Shown one piece after another: positions 36,718-45,802 of a stretch of 64,000 nt of DNA. The position numbers and the translations under genes are program-made. Within the stretch, counting starts at the first letter, position 1. Each line of letters opens with the position of its first letter. Where the stretch lies: the NCBI RefSeq assembly GCF_021648825.1, contig NZ_JAKJHS010000003.1:248001-312000 (forward strand), written 5' to 3'. This DNA comes from Rhizobium halophilum. GTDB lineage: Bacteria; Pseudomonadota; Alphaproteobacteria; Rhizobiales; Rhizobiaceae. The notes below the pieces were generated by a model. The model made no database searches. It had not been told where the DNA came from and saw nothing but the letters and a program-made list of their open reading frames with translations.

Positions 36718-39700
36718 TTACTGGAAATTGCGCCCCTTCGGCATGACCTCCTCCGGTCGGCTACCCAGCGCAAGCTGCGGCTCGCTCGGATCGGAGGGTC
36801 TGATTTCTCCTTCCACCTTCCTCTTGCGATAACTGCCGCATCCTGAGCCCAATGCTTCGTCGGCGCCCGGGCGGGGAGCGCCAAATCGGCGAACTTCCTT
36901 CTGGAGCAGGCCCAGCATAGGCGTAATATCCTCGATATGCTCCACCACCGTATGGATGACGCCATGCGCGCTCTGCAGTTGGCCGCGGATCTTCACCATG
37001 CGTGCGCCCATCACCACCGGTCGGTACTTCTCGAAGACCTTCGGCCAGACGATGGCGTTCGCCACTCCCGTCTCGTCTTCTAGCGTCATGAAGATCACGC
37101 CGCTTGCCGAGCCGGGGCGTTGGCGCACGAGGACCAGCCCGGCGATGGTGACCTTGCGGCCGTTCGGCACCGAAAGAAGGTCGACGCTCCGCGTCACACC
37201 CATGCGGGCAAAATCCTCGCGCAGGAAGGAGGTTGGATGAGCCTTCAGGGAAAGGGTGAGGTGGCGGTAGTCCTCGATGACCTCTTCTCCCGGAAGCATC
37301 AACGGCAGCGCAACCTGATGCTCCGGCCTCAAGTCTGCGTTTCCTGCCGCCTCGAACAGTGGCAGGTTATTCTGAGGCTTCACCTGATCAAGCCCCCGCA
37401 CCGCCCAAAGAGCCTGCCGGCGGCTGAGCCCGATGGAGCCGAAGGCATCCGCATCCGCCAGGCGCTCCAGAGCCCCCCGGTCGAGACCCGACCGCCTCCA
37501 GAGGTCATGGATGGAGCGATAGCCGTCGCCCCTGTTGGCGATCAGCTTCTCCAGCACCTCCTTCTCCGCCATTCCCTTGATCTGGCGAAACCCCAGCCGC
37601 ACCGCATGGCGGCTGCGGATGACGCTCTGCATCTCCCGGTGCCGCGGATCCACGCGGCTCGGACGAAACTCCGCCTCTTCCAGGCTGCTGTCCCAGCTTG
37701 AGAGATTGACGTCCACCGGACGGACCTCGACCCCATGCTCCCTTGCGTCACGCACCAGCTGGGCCGGCGCATAGAACCCCATGGGTTGCGAGTTCAAGAT
37801 CGCGGCGCAGAACACGTCGGGATAATAGGTCTTGATCCAGCAGGAGGTGTAGACCAGGAGGGCAAAGGAGGCGGCATGGCTTTCCGGAAAGCCGTATTCC
37901 GCAAAGCCCTCGATCTGGCTGAAGCAGCGCTCGGCAAATTCCCGGCTGTAGCTGTTCCTGACCATGCCGGAGACGAGCGCCTTCTTGAACTCCACCACCC
38001 GCCCCGACCGCTTGAAGGTCGCCATGGACCGCCGCAGCTTGTCGGCCTCGGATGGCTTGAATCCCGCCGCGGTAATAGCAATCTGCATCACCTGTTCCTG
38101 GAAGAGCGGAACGCCGAGCGTCCGCTCCAGAACAGCCTTCAGCTCCGGCTTCTCGTAATGAATCTCCTCGCCCTTGAGCGCCTTCTCCCTTCGCTTCAGA
38201 TAGGGGTGCACCATATTGCCCTGGATCGGGCCAGGCCGGACGATCGCCACCTCAATGACGAGGTCGTAGAAGCGCCGCGGCTTCAGGCGTGGCAGCATGC
38301 TCATCTGCGCCCGGCTTTCGATTTGGAAGACGCCGATCGTGTCGGCACGGCAGATCATGTCGAAGACGTTCGGATCGTCCCCCTTCGCCATCAGGCTCGC
38401 CAGCGTTTCCGGCTGCTTGTAATGATCCTCTAGGAGCGCCAGGGCGCGTCTCATACAGCTCAACATACCAAGCGCCAAAATATCGATCTTGAGGAGCTTC
38501 AGCGTGTCGAGATCATCCTTGTCCCATTCGATCATGTAGCGACCGGGCATGGCGGTCTTCATGATCGGCACCACTTCGTCGAGCCGGTCGCGCGTGATGA
38601 GAAAGCCGCCGACATGCTGGGTGAGGTGGCGGGGAAAGCCCATCAATTCCTTTGCGTGAGCGATCACCTTCTGGGTCGTGGGATGAGCAAGATCGAGGCC
38701 GGCCACCTTTGCTTCCCGCTCCGACAGGCCTTCTTCCGACCATCCCCAGACGGTGCTTGCCAGCGCTGCCTGCACATCTTCGGACAGGCCGAAGGCCTTG
38801 GCCACTTCACGGCCGGCCATACGAGTGCGATAGCTGGTCACCGCCGCCGTCAGCCCCGCATGGCGAAAGCCGTAATGCCGATAGATGTACTGGATGATCT
38901 CTTCGCGCCGCTCGTGCTCGAAATCCACATCGATGTCCGGCGGCTCGTTTCTTTCGGTGGAAATAAAGCGCTCGAACAGGAGCGTACTATGGACAGGATC
39001 GACCTCCGTGATGCCGAGACAGTAGCAGACGGCCGAATTGGCAGCCGACCCCCGCCCCTGGCAAAGGATTTTCAATTCGTTGCGGGCATGCCAGACGATG
39101 TGGCGCACCGTGAGGAAATAGGGCTCGTACTGCATCTCCTGGATGAGATCGAGTTCGTAGCGGATCAGTTGGGCAACTTTTTCCGGCACGTCGGAAGCAT
39201 AGCGCTCTCGCGCTCCCTCCCAAGTCAGGCGCTCAAGCGTCTGCGCCATCGTCTCACCGGGAACGCTCTCATCCGGGTAATTGTGCTGCAGCTCGTCCAG
39301 AGAAAAATGGAGCCGGCTAAAGAATTTTCCCGTATTCGTCACGGCTTCCGGAAAATCTGCAAAAAGGCGGCTCATCTCCTGCCCTGTTTTCAGGTGCCGC
39401 TCCCCGTTCGGCGCCAACCTGAAGCCAGCCTCAGCGATCTGCACGTGCTCGCGGATTGCGACCACCACATCCGATAGCGACCGCCGTTCCGGGAGATGAA
39501 AAAGGGGTTGGTTGCTGGCCAGAAGCGGGATGTGGTGCGTCGCGGCAACAGCCGCAAAAGTGGCGAAAATGAACCTGTCCTGCCCGTCATAGCTGGGAGA
39601 AAGCGTCAGGTAGACCGCCCTTCCGAATTTCTCCCGAAGCAGTTTCAGAAGCTCGCCGAGTTTTTGCAGATAGGCTTCATCGGGAGCACGGGCAGGATCG

Positions 39701-40140
39701 GGCGTCACGGCCAGCATCATCTCCTGCCCCCATTCCAGAAGATCCCATTCCTCCAGAATGCAGCCGCCCTTCTCCGTCCGCAGGTTTCCCCGGCTGAGGA
39801 GGCGGCAGAGATTGGCCCATCCCCTCCGCTTTATGGGATAGGCAAGGACATCCGGGGTTCCGTCGGCGAAGACGAGTCGGGCACCGGGTTGCATACGACA
39901 AGGGGAAGGAACATCCTTCTCCTCTTCATACCCGTCCTTTCCTCGCTGATGCCGTTCGGCAAGATCCCGCACATGGGCATGGGCACGCACCACTCCGGCC
40001 ACCGAATTGCGGTCTGCAATGCCAAGCCCGGAAAGCCCAAGCAAGGAAGCGGCCAGCACCATCTCGTCCGGCTTCGAAGCACCCTCCAGAAACGAAAAAT
40101 TCGTCCGGGCGCCAATCTCGAAGAAAGCAGCATCCGCCAT
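36718..40140 (-). CDS. dnaE2: Error-prone DNA polymerase III alpha subunit DnaE2 (ImuC)
   Basis: A 1140-residue C-family polymerase acting in SOS-induced translesion synthesis with ImuA and ImuB. The N-terminal PHP domain begins [21 protein letters not shown]. The palm domain has [17 protein letters not shown] and the catalytic aspartates in PPDIDVDFE (Asp402, 404, 406). [18 protein letters not shown] and a C-terminal OB-fold region follow. It is shorter at the C-terminus than DnaE1, and the final residues (VMPKGRNFQ) are typical of DnaE2. Its ATG shares one base with the imuB stop (TGATG), so translation is coupled. A longer open frame to 40284 is rejected because it lies inside imuB. Confidence 0.97.
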   Translation of the reverse strand: MADAAFFEIGARTNFSFLEGASKPDEMVLAASLLGLSGLGIADRNSVAGVVRAHAHVRDLAERHQRGKDGYEEEKDVPSPCRMQPGARLVFADGTPDVLAYPIKRRGWANLCRLLSRGNLRTEKGGCILEEWDLLEWGQEMMLAVTPDPARAPDEAYLQKLGELLKLLREKFGRAVYLTLSPSYDGQDRFIFATFAAVAATHHIPLLASNQPLFHLPERRSLSDVVVAIREHVQIAEAGFRLAPNGERHLKTGQEMSRLFADFPEAVTNTGKFFSRLHFSLDELQHNYPDESVPGETMAQTLERLTWEGARERYASDVPEKVAQLIRYELDLIQEMQYEPYFLTVRHIVWHARNELKILCQGRGSAANSAVCYCLGITEVDPVHSTLLFERFISTERNEPPDIDVDFEHERREEIIQYIYRHYGFRHAGLTAAVTSYRTRMAGREVAKAFGLSEDVQAALASTVWGWSEEGLSEREAKVAGLDLAHPTTQKVIAHAKELMGFPRHLTQHVGGFLITRDRLDEVVPIMKTAMPGRYMIEWDKDDLDTLKLLKIDILALGMLSCMRRALALLEDHYKQPETLASLMAKGDDPNVFDMICRADTIGVFQIESRAQMSMLPRLKPRRFYDLVIEVAIVRPGPIQGNMVHPYLKRREKALKGEEIHYEKPELKAVLERTLGVPLFQEQVMQIAITAAGFKPSEADKLRRSMATFKRSGRVVEFKKALVSGMVRNSYSREFAERCFSQIEGFAEYGFPESHAASFALLVYTSCWIKTYYPDVFCAAILNSQPMGFYAPAQLVRDAREHGVEVRPVDVNLSSWDSSLEEAEFRPSRVDPRHREMQSVIRSRHAVRLGFRQIKGMAEKEVLEKLIANRGDGYRSIHDLWRRSGLDRGALERLADADAFGSIGLSRRQALWAVRGLDQVKPQNNLPLFEAAGNADLRPEHQVALPLMLPGEEVIEDYRHLTLSLKAHPTSFLREDFARMGVTRSVDLLSVPNGRKVTIAGLVLVRQRPGSASGVIFMTLEDETGVANAIVWPKVFEKYRPVVMGARMVKIRGQLQSAHGVIHTVVEHIEDITPMLGLLQKEVRRFGAPRPGADEALGSGCGSYRKRKVEGEIRPSDPSEPQLALGSRPEEVMPKGRNFQ

Positions 40141-41750
40141 CACGCGAAGATCCCATGCATGTGCCAGGTGGGTCGGTAGTCGGCACTGTAATGGCCTTGC
40201 CGGTACACCCAGAAGCGATGGCCGGAGGCGACTTCCAGGCGGAAATAATCCCGCTCCTGCGCGGTTTCCTGATCCAGCCACCATTCCGGCGAAATCCGCT
40301 CCGGCCCTTCCGCACGCGCGACATCGTGAAGAACGCGGCGCCAGCGGAAGCGGCTCGGCGGTCCGTCCGGGACGATTGCGGCAAAGGCTTCCACTGGCTC
40401 TGGCCGTGCAAGGAGGCGCAGCGGCCTTTCTCTTTCCGTCATGACTGCCGGGTATGGTTTGCCTCCTGTCTCCGCCTCATGTCCCAGGGCTGGGTGCGCG
40501 AAGACTGCGCGTTCCGGGATATGACTTTCGCGGAGCTGGAATGCCTGGAGCACGTCTTCACCCAGCCTTGCCGAAACACGATCGATGAGATCGGCCAGCG
40601 GCGCCTCACCTTCCGCCTTTCCCAGAAGATTGTCCTGGCTTGCCTCGCATAGATCATGCTGGAGCACGTTGAGCCGGAAAAGCTCGAAGCCGAAACCTGC
40701 ATCCAGTTCGTCATGAACCGACTTCAGCCGCTCGGTAAACAATCCGGCGATCTTCTGCGGATCCCGCAAAGGGCGGGAGGCGCCGGCAGAAATCCGAAAG
40801 ACGCGGCCGTCCACACGGAACAGCACGAGTTCAAAAACCCGCCCGCCCACACCGCGCGCCTCCAGGCTGGCCCGCAAGGAAAGCGCCATGCGCGCCGCCA
40901 GTTCCAGGATTTCCTCCTCCGCCTGGATGGCTTCAGCCAACTTCCTTTCGATCGAAAGCAAGGCTACGGGGCGGCGCGGCGAGATCGGCTCCTCCTCGTG
41001 ACCGAGTGCCTGATCGAGCCGGAGAAGGAGATGGCCGCCAAAGCGCCGCGCCAAGCCAGCGCGCGGCATCGAAAGCAGGTCCCCCACCTGTTTGAGCCCG
41101 AGCTTGTTCAACGCTGCAATGGTTTCTCCGCCAATGCGCAGGGAGGCGACAGGGAGAGACGCAAGCACCTCCTCACCCCCGCCATCCTCGATCACGCCGC
41201 CGTGGCCGAAACGGCAGATGGCCCAGGAGAGACCGGGCGAGCCGGAGATTGCTCCCTGAACCTTAAACCCCATCTGGAACAGGCGCAGCAGAATGTCGTC
41301 GAGCAGGGCCTGTTCCCCGCCGAACAAATGCGTGCAGCCGGTGATGTCGAGAAACAACCCGTCGCTGCCATCGAGTGCCACCAGCGGCGTATAACGGTCG
41401 CACCAGTCGGCGATCGCTTCCAGAAGCGCCCTGTCGGCGGTCGGATCCTCTTCGGCAACATCGATGGCCGGATACATGGCCCGCGCTTCGGCCAGACCCT
41501 GCCCGTGCCGCAATCCCAGTTCGGTCGCCACTTCGTCCAGCGCCGTTAAACGCATGCCGTTGTCGCGCCGGCCCGAACAGAGCAGCGGCGGATGGTCAGG
41601 ACGCCCGGTCAAACGCCAGGAGGCGCCCCAGAGCCGCCGCGCGATCCGATCCGTCGGCAGATGCGGGAAGACGAGGGCCAGAATGCGCTGTTGCATCCCC
41701 GGCAAGGCGAGACGGCTCTGGTTGTCGGGCAGGGCAAAATTGACGGTCAC
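40140..41750 (-). CDS. imuB: ImuB, non-catalytic Y-family polymerase homologue
   Basis: A 536-residue Y-family polymerase-like adaptor of the ImuA-ImuB-DnaE2 mutasome. The N-terminal Asp expected in active Y-polymerases is replaced ([11 protein letters not shown]), and the usual Asp-Glu pair reads SDGLFLDIT, losing the Glu. This fits the known lack of polymerase activity of ImuB, which links the beta clamp to DnaE2. The start is taken as GTG 41750 (GGAG 10 nt upstream); ATG 41696 (MQQRILALV) is an alternative. The GTG version begins with a QSRLAL hexapeptide that loosely resembles a clamp-binding motif (inference). It overlaps imuA by 155 bases and joins dnaE2 by one base. Confidence 0.93.
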   Translation of the reverse strand: MTVNFALPDNQSRLALPGMQQRILALVFPHLPTDRIARRLWGASWRLTGRPDHPPLLCSGRRDNGMRLTALDEVATELGLRHGQGLAEARAMYPAIDVAEEDPTADRALLEAIADWCDRYTPLVALDGSDGLFLDITGCTHLFGGEQALLDDILLRLFQMGFKVQGAISGSPGLSWAICRFGHGGVIEDGGGEEVLASLPVASLRIGGETIAALNKLGLKQVGDLLSMPRAGLARRFGGHLLLRLDQALGHEEEPISPRRPVALLSIERKLAEAIQAEEEILELAARMALSLRASLEARGVGGRVFELVLFRVDGRVFRISAGASRPLRDPQKIAGLFTERLKSVHDELDAGFGFELFRLNVLQHDLCEASQDNLLGKAEGEAPLADLIDRVSARLGEDVLQAFQLRESHIPERAVFAHPALGHEAETGGKPYPAVMTERERPLRLLARPEPVEAFAAIVPDGPPSRFRWRRVLHDVARAEGPERISPEWWLDQETAQERDYFRLEVASGHRFWVYRQGHYSADYRPTWHMHGIFA

Positions 41751-42516
41751 GGGAATTCCACTCCAGAAGAAAGGAGAGCGGAGCCGGGTTGCGGCTCTTC
41801 TCCAGGGTAAGACGGAAAACTGGGAAGCCTATGCTGCCGCCAAGCATGGTCCCGTTGGGAAGGACCCGCTCGGCAGCGGGTCCGGGTTCGGCATGGAAAC
41901 GGAAGACGGCGCTGCTGGCCTCCTCCTCGCTTGCATGCCGCAGAAGCAAAATCGGGCGCCTCGCCGCTTTTGCTCTCAGACTGAGCCTCCGGCTTTCGGA
42001 CAGACCGAAGGCGGAAGGGTTTCCTCTGATCTCAAGAATGGTCGCAGCCAGGGCACCACTCGCCGCAGCGGTTTCCGCCAGCCATAAGGCATCCTCCAGC
42101 TTCTTGGGAAGCGCGTGGAGGAAGTGCCTGACCTGGAGGCCATATTGAGCAAGCCCAATCGGATAGGGCAGGCCCGCCTCGACATTGGAGAACCTGTCGC
42201 TGATCCACAAAAGGGCGGGAGCCTTGGCCTGTTGCTGGATCAGAGCTGCCAGGGCCAAAACAAACCCACTGCCTGCACCGGCGTTGCGCATGGCACAGGT
42301 GCGGATTTCCGTCATCCCGTCCAGCGGAAGCCCCCCTTCCAGGGCAGCATCCAGCTCGTCGACTCCAAGCGCAATGCGCCGGCTGCCCTTTCCCGTTGCA
42401 GCCATTCTCTCGCCCTGCGGCTCTTCGCTCACCAGCGTCGGGGTCTTGCCTTCCAGTTTGGCAATCGTCTCACGCAGGGCAAAAAGTCTCTCCTGCGCCG
42501 TGGCATGCTTGGCCAT
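41596..42516 (-). CDS. imuA: ImuA, SOS mutagenesis protein
   Basis: A 306-residue RecA/SulA-related protein, first gene of the imuA-imuB-dnaE2 cassette. The region IALGVDELDAALEGGLPLDGMTEI resembles the start of a RecA-like core, but the P-loop Lys is not conserved (MRNAGAGSGFVLAL), so it is probably not an ATPase of the usual type. Middle motifs are ALLWISDRFSNVEAGLPYPIGL and SRRLSLRAKAARRPILLLRH. The last ~51 residues are encoded by the same DNA as the beginning of imuB in another frame. GGAG lies 8 nt before the ATG, and a LexA box is 23-37 bases upstream. Confidence 0.92.
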   Translation of the reverse strand: MAKHATAQERLFALRETIAKLEGKTPTLVSEEPQGERMAATGKGSRRIALGVDELDAALEGGLPLDGMTEIRTCAMRNAGAGSGFVLALAALIQQQAKAPALLWISDRFSNVEAGLPYPIGLAQYGLQVRHFLHALPKKLEDALWLAETAAASGALAATILEIRGNPSAFGLSESRRLSLRAKAARRPILLLRHASEEEASSAVFRFHAEPGPAAERVLPNGTMLGGSIGFPVFRLTLEKSRNPAPLSFLLEWNSRDRQFCPARQPEPSRLAGDATAHSGPRLPASADGSDRAAALGRLLAFDRAS

Positions 42517-42538
42517 GGCGTCAGCTCCATTCCGATAT

Positions 42539-42553
42539 GTTCACTTTATGTTC
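42539..42553. promoter_or_regulatory. LexA (SOS) box upstream of imuA
   Basis: GTTC-N7-GTTC with spacer ACTTTAT is an exact match to the alphaproteobacterial LexA operator (direct repeat GTTCN7GTTC). It lies 23 bp upstream of the imuA start on the minus strand and 131 bp upstream of the divergent zincin gene, so it most likely controls imuA-imuB-dnaE2. Confidence 0.9.
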
Positions 42554-42683
42554 TAATGGATTCCAGAGCTCTCCAGAAGAGTCAACAGCCATTTTAAGAG
42601 AAGAGCCGGCTTCCTCTGGAGCTCTATGAATCCTCTCGAAAATTTCCGGAAATAGATTATATGAGCTCCAACAAGGAGCATCT

Positions 42684-43121
42684 ATGGCCCGTATAGACCA
42701 AACCGACGATTGGCGGGATCGCCACGCGCCGACCATCAGCGCCTTTGAATCGTTGGCCATCGAAGCCTATGGCAACTTGCCGGAAGAATTTCGGGCGCTG
42801 ACCACCAACCTGACCATCGAGATCGAGGATTTCCCGGACGACGAGATCTTCGAGGACATGGCCCTGGAAACGCCATTCGACCTGCTCGGCCTGTTCGAAG
42901 GGCGCGGCATTTCCGAACGCTTTTCCATGGAGACAGGCGAGCTGCCGAACCGCATCCGGCTCTACCGCCGCCCGATCCTGGATTACTGGGCCGAGAACGA
43001 AGAAACGCTGGGCGATATCATCACCCATGTGCTGATCCACGAGATCGGCCACCACTTCGGCCTGAGCGATGATGACATGGAGCGGATCGAGGCGAGCGCC
43101 GAAGAGGCGACGGATCGCTGA
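42684..43121 (+). CDS. Metallopeptidase family protein (zincin-like, DUF1025)
   Basis: A 145-residue small acidic protein with a minigluzincin-type HExxH motif: HEIGHHFGLSDDDM, where His119, Glu120 and His123 would bind zinc, near the C-terminus. Similar proteins are widespread in alphaproteobacteria and actinobacteria and have no settled substrate. There is no signal peptide or membrane segment, so it is cytosolic. AAGGAG sits about 6-8 nt before the ATG. It is divergent from imuA and shares the intergenic region containing the LexA box; whether it is SOS-controlled is open. It is convergent with the DUF1737 gene, 15 bp away. Confidence 0.9.
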   Translation: MARIDQTDDWRDRHAPTISAFESLAIEAYGNLPEEFRALTTNLTIEIEDFPDDEIFEDMALETPFDLLGLFEGRGISERFSMETGELPNRIRLYRRPILDYWAENEETLGDIITHVLIHEIGHHFGLSDDDMERIEASAEEATDR

Positions 43122-43136
43122 TCCGCTCTGCGCCCT

Positions 43137-43343
43137 TTACTGCTCGCCGAGTTTCATGTTGGGATCGTAATCCTTGCCGTGTACCGTCTTCACCACGGCC
43201 TGACCGCAATACATCTTGTTCTCTGCAGCGTTGAAGCTGTGGCTCGGCGAGCCGTGCAGTTCCCACCCCTTGTTCAAGGCATCGGTGACGCGATGGCAGA
43301 AGGAGGAATCGTCGGGGCCAGTGATAAAGCGGTAAACTTTCAT
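43137..43343 (-). CDS. DUF1737 domain-containing protein
   Basis: A 68-residue protein matching the small DUF1737 family: MKVYRFITGPDD at the start, then ALNKGWELHGSPSHSF, and a C-terminal CGQAVVKTVHGKDYDPNMKLGEQ. Its function is unknown; the domain resembles small soluble alpha/beta proteins often found beside metabolic genes. Its ATG overlaps the stop of the upstream CoA-ester lyase gene by 4 bases (ATGA), so the two are translationally coupled and presumably expressed at a fixed ratio. The last residues fit the family, so it is complete. Confidence 0.85.
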   Translation of the reverse strand: MKVYRFITGPDDSSFCHRVTDALNKGWELHGSPSHSFNAAENKMYCGQAVVKTVHGKDYDPNMKLGEQ

Positions 43344-44236
43344 GCCATCGTCTTTCTGAGAGAGATCTGCTGTGCCTTTGCCACAAGCCGCTCGGCCTGT
43401 TCAAGGTGAAGCCGCTCGACCATCTGGCCGTTCATGGTAATCACATTGAGATCGTGTGCTGCCGGATCGGCAAAAGCGGTAATGATCGCCTTCGCTTCGG
43501 CAATTGCCTCGGCAGAGGGACCAAAGGCCTGATTGGCGCCCTCGATCTGCGCCGGATGGATCAGCATCTTGCCGTCAAATCCCATGGCGCGGCCTTGGGC
43601 GCACTCGGCTGCAAACCCGTCTGTATCACGGAAGTCGTTGAAGACACTGTCGATGACATCAAGGCCATGGGCACGAGCCGCCAGCACCACCTGCATGATC
43701 CAGGGCACCAGATAGGTCCGACCATGCTCGGATGGCACGCCAGTGTCCTTGCGCAGGTCGTTGAGGCCGAGCACAAGGCAGTCCAGCCGTGGATCTGACT
43801 TGGCGATCGCGGCAGCGTTAAGCACGCCCCCTGCCGTCTCCATCATTGCCCAAAGCCTTACGTCCGGCGACGTTGCGGCAAGAAGACCCGCAACTTCTCG
43901 AATGTCCTCTGGATCATCCACCTTGGGAAGCAGCACGGCATCCGGCGCAAGCTCCAGGACCAGCTCGATATCCGCTTTTTGAAATTCGGAGCCGCTTGCG
44001 TTGATGCGGATGACTGCTTCTCTCCCCTGAAGCGGCGTCTGCCGAAACAACCGCCGAAGATTGTCCCGCGCCTCGCCTTTCTTCTCCGGGAACACCGAAT
44101 CTTCGAGGTCAAAAATGACCACGTCGCAATCGAGACCGTGCGTCTTGTCTAGGGCCCGCTGATTGATGGCAGGGACGCTGAGACAGGAGCGGCGGATGCG
44201 GGCAGAATGGCTTGTTGGGGAACTTACGGTCGTCAT
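43340..44236 (-). CDS. CoA-ester lyase of the HpcH/HpaI aldolase/citrate lyase beta family
   Basis: A 298-residue Mg-dependent C-C lyase of the CitE/malyl-CoA lyase family. Visible are the N-terminal RIRRSCLSVPAIN, VVIFDLEDSVFPEKK, VIRINASGSEF, VLLPKVDDPEDI with the metal-binding acidic residues, the central AMMETAGGVLNA with the conserved Glu, and DGKMLIHPAQIEGAN. Members cleave malyl-CoA, beta-methylmalyl-CoA, citramalyl-CoA or citryl-CoA; which is acted on here is not clear. The start at 44236 (MTTVSS) is preferred over 44299, because the extra 21 residues are Cys/Arg-rich and unlike the family. It is translationally coupled to the DUF1737 gene. Confidence 0.9.
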   Translation of the reverse strand: MTTVSSPTSHSARIRRSCLSVPAINQRALDKTHGLDCDVVIFDLEDSVFPEKKGEARDNLRRLFRQTPLQGREAVIRINASGSEFQKADIELVLELAPDAVLLPKVDDPEDIREVAGLLAATSPDVRLWAMMETAGGVLNAAAIAKSDPRLDCLVLGLNDLRKDTGVPSEHGRTYLVPWIMQVVLAARAHGLDVIDSVFNDFRDTDGFAAECAQGRAMGFDGKMLIHPAQIEGANQAFGPSAEAIAEAKAIITAFADPAAHDLNVITMNGQMVERLHLEQAERLVAKAQQISLRKTMA

Positions 44237-44345
44237 CGCGATTTTGTGACAAGGTTTTCGGCGCGGCGCAATATCGCAACAGCATGAAAAGCCTTGCAAG
44301 CCATACCGGCAGGGACCACATTCGTGTCACAGAAAGGGTTGTGCC

Positions 44346-44573
44346 ATGCAAAACATCCGTTCGTTCTTCTTCTTCACCACCGGCCTTGCGCTTTTTGCGC
44401 TGGCGGCGTTGCTGACGGCTTCGCTCACTGTTGCCTTCATCGGGGTTCTCGGCGCACTTGCGGCCGGCCGCCTTCTGTCGGCTAAGCTGAAACAGGTCCC
44501 GGTGCAGGCTAAGGTGCGAAAGGACGAGATGCGCGTCTGGAACGACGGCCGCGGCACGATCATCGATCTTTGA
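44346..44573 (+). CDS. Small hypothetical membrane protein
   Basis: A 75-residue protein with a hydrophobic N-terminal half (FFFFTTGLALFALAALLTASLTVAFIGVL, one or two helices) and a basic, soluble C-terminal half ending DEMRVWNDGRGTIIDL. AGAAAGGG lies 6-9 nt before the ATG. I do not recognise a named family, but the clear membrane helix, ribosome site and conserved-looking C-terminus support a real gene. It is divergent from the CoA-ester lyase and 123 bp upstream of leuD. It could be cotranscribed with leuD, but nothing functional links them. Confidence 0.72.
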   Translation: MQNIRSFFFFTTGLALFALAALLTASLTVAFIGVLGALAAGRLLSAKLKQVPVQAKVRKDEMRVWNDGRGTIIDL

Positions 44574-44696
44574 TCCGGCGCTACGCCGAAAGGCTCTGTT
44601 TCCGGCCTTGAGCGTACCGCCCAGGGCCAAAACGGTCCTTCAAATTCGTCGGGATTTGCTTTAAGTGCTTCCGCACAACTCCAGCGGAGGCAGATC

Positions 44697-45302
44697 ATGG
44701 AAAAGTTCACCAAGCTCACCGGCGTTGCAGCGCCGCTTCCGGTTGTCAACGTCGACACGGACATGATCATTCCCAAGGACTACCTCAAGACGATCAAGCG
44801 GACCGGTCTCGGCAAGGGACTTTTTGCCGAAGCCCGCTACCAGGAAGACGGGTCCGAAAACCCGGACTTCGTGCTGAACAAGCCTGCCTATCGCAATGCC
44901 AAGATCCTTGTCGCCGGCGATAACTTCGGCTGCGGCTCGTCCCGCGAGCACGCTCCCTGGGCACTTCTGGACTTCGGCATTCGCTGCGTGATCTCCACCA
45001 GCTTCGCCGATATCTTCTACAACAACTGCTTCAAGAACGGCATCCTGCCGATCGTGGTCGCCCAAGACGATCTCGACAAGCTGATGGATGATGCCTCGCG
45101 CGGCTCCAACGCCGTGCTGACGGTCGACCTGGAGGCTCAGGAAATCACCGGTCCGGATGGCGGCTCCATCACCTTCGACATCGACCCGGCGCGCCGCCAC
45201 ATCCTGCTGGAAGGGCTCGATGATATCGCCAGCACGCTGAAGAGCGAGGCCGTGATCGGCAGCTTCGAGCAAAAGATCAGCGCCGAGCGGCCCTGGCTCT
45301 GA
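44697..45302 (+). CDS. leuD: 3-isopropylmalate dehydratase small subunit LeuD
   Basis: A 201-residue small subunit of isopropylmalate isomerase (with LeuC, not in this window), which converts 2- to 3-isopropylmalate in leucine synthesis. Family motifs are [36 protein letters not shown] and [20 protein letters not shown]. The CGGAGG Shine-Dalgarno sequence lies 7 nt before the ATG. It is followed after 11 bp by the Rid-family gene and then leuB. Length is standard. Confidence 0.96.
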   Translation: MEKFTKLTGVAAPLPVVNVDTDMIIPKDYLKTIKRTGLGKGLFAEARYQEDGSENPDFVLNKPAYRNAKILVAGDNFGCGSSREHAPWALLDFGIRCVISTSFADIFYNNCFKNGILPIVVAQDDLDKLMDDASRGSNAVLTVDLEAQEITGPDGGSITFDIDPARRHILLEGLDDIASTLKSEAVIGSFEQKISAERPWL

Positions 45303-45313
45303 ACGGCCGCTCG

Positions 45314-45703
45314 ATGGTACAGCGCATCTCCTCCGGCTCCCCATTTGAAACGCGCATCGGGTATTCGCGTGCAGTGGTCGATCGCGAGATGGTCTATGTC
45401 TCCGGGACCACCGGCTATGACTATGCCAGGATGGAAATGCCGGAGGACGTCGCGGATCAGACCCGCAATGCCCTGGCCACCATCGACAACGCCTTGCGAG
45501 AGGCCGGCAGCAGCCTGAAGGACGTGCTCCGCGTCCGTTACTACATCACCGACATGGCTGACTATGATGCCATCGTGGACGTTTTGGGTGAAACATTCTC
45601 TGAAATTCGGCCCGCCGCCACGATGATCGTCTGCGGCCTGACCACGCCCGAGATGAAGGTGGAGATCGAGGTCACCGCTCGCATCGGCGCCGGTTCATCC
45701 TGA
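45314..45703 (+). CDS. Rid (YjgF/YER057c/UK114) family protein lacking the catalytic Arg
   Basis: A 129-residue trimer-forming Rid-family protein (EIRPAATMIVCGLTTPEMKVEIEVTA region at the C-terminus). RidA proper hydrolyses reactive enamine/imine intermediates, using an Arg in the PARS motif. Here the matching position, residue 102, is Ala (PAAT), so this belongs to one of the Arg-lacking Rid subgroups and probably has another activity or binding role. It lies between leuD (11 bp) and leuB (99 bp) in the same direction. An inverted repeat at 45718-45746 precedes leuB. Confidence 0.88.
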   Translation: MVQRISSGSPFETRIGYSRAVVDREMVYVSGTTGYDYARMEMPEDVADQTRNALATIDNALREAGSSLKDVLRVRYYITDMADYDAIVDVLGETFSEIRPAATMIVCGLTTPEMKVEIEVTARIGAGSS

Positions 45704-45717
45704 AAGTTCTCAATCGG

Positions 45718-45746
45718 CCTTCTCCTATCGGCAGGCTCGGAGGAGG
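45718..45746 (+). terminator. Possible weak terminator/attenuator before leuB
   Basis: CCTTCTCC (45718-45725) and GGAGGAGG (45739-45746) pair as an 8-bp stem with one G-U and a 13-nt loop, just after the Rid-family gene. It may be a partial terminator, or simply an mRNA structure ahead of leuB. Confidence 0.3.
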
Positions 45747-45802
45747 TTAAGACGGCACGACATCGTGCGGAGGGTGAGCCTGTCACCGAGAGGAAATACC
45801 GA

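Noticed and set aside
40141-40284. Longer start for DnaE2 at 40284.
   Set aside because: The extension is read from within imuB in another frame and has no PHP-domain similarity. The TGATG junction at 40140 gives the family start.
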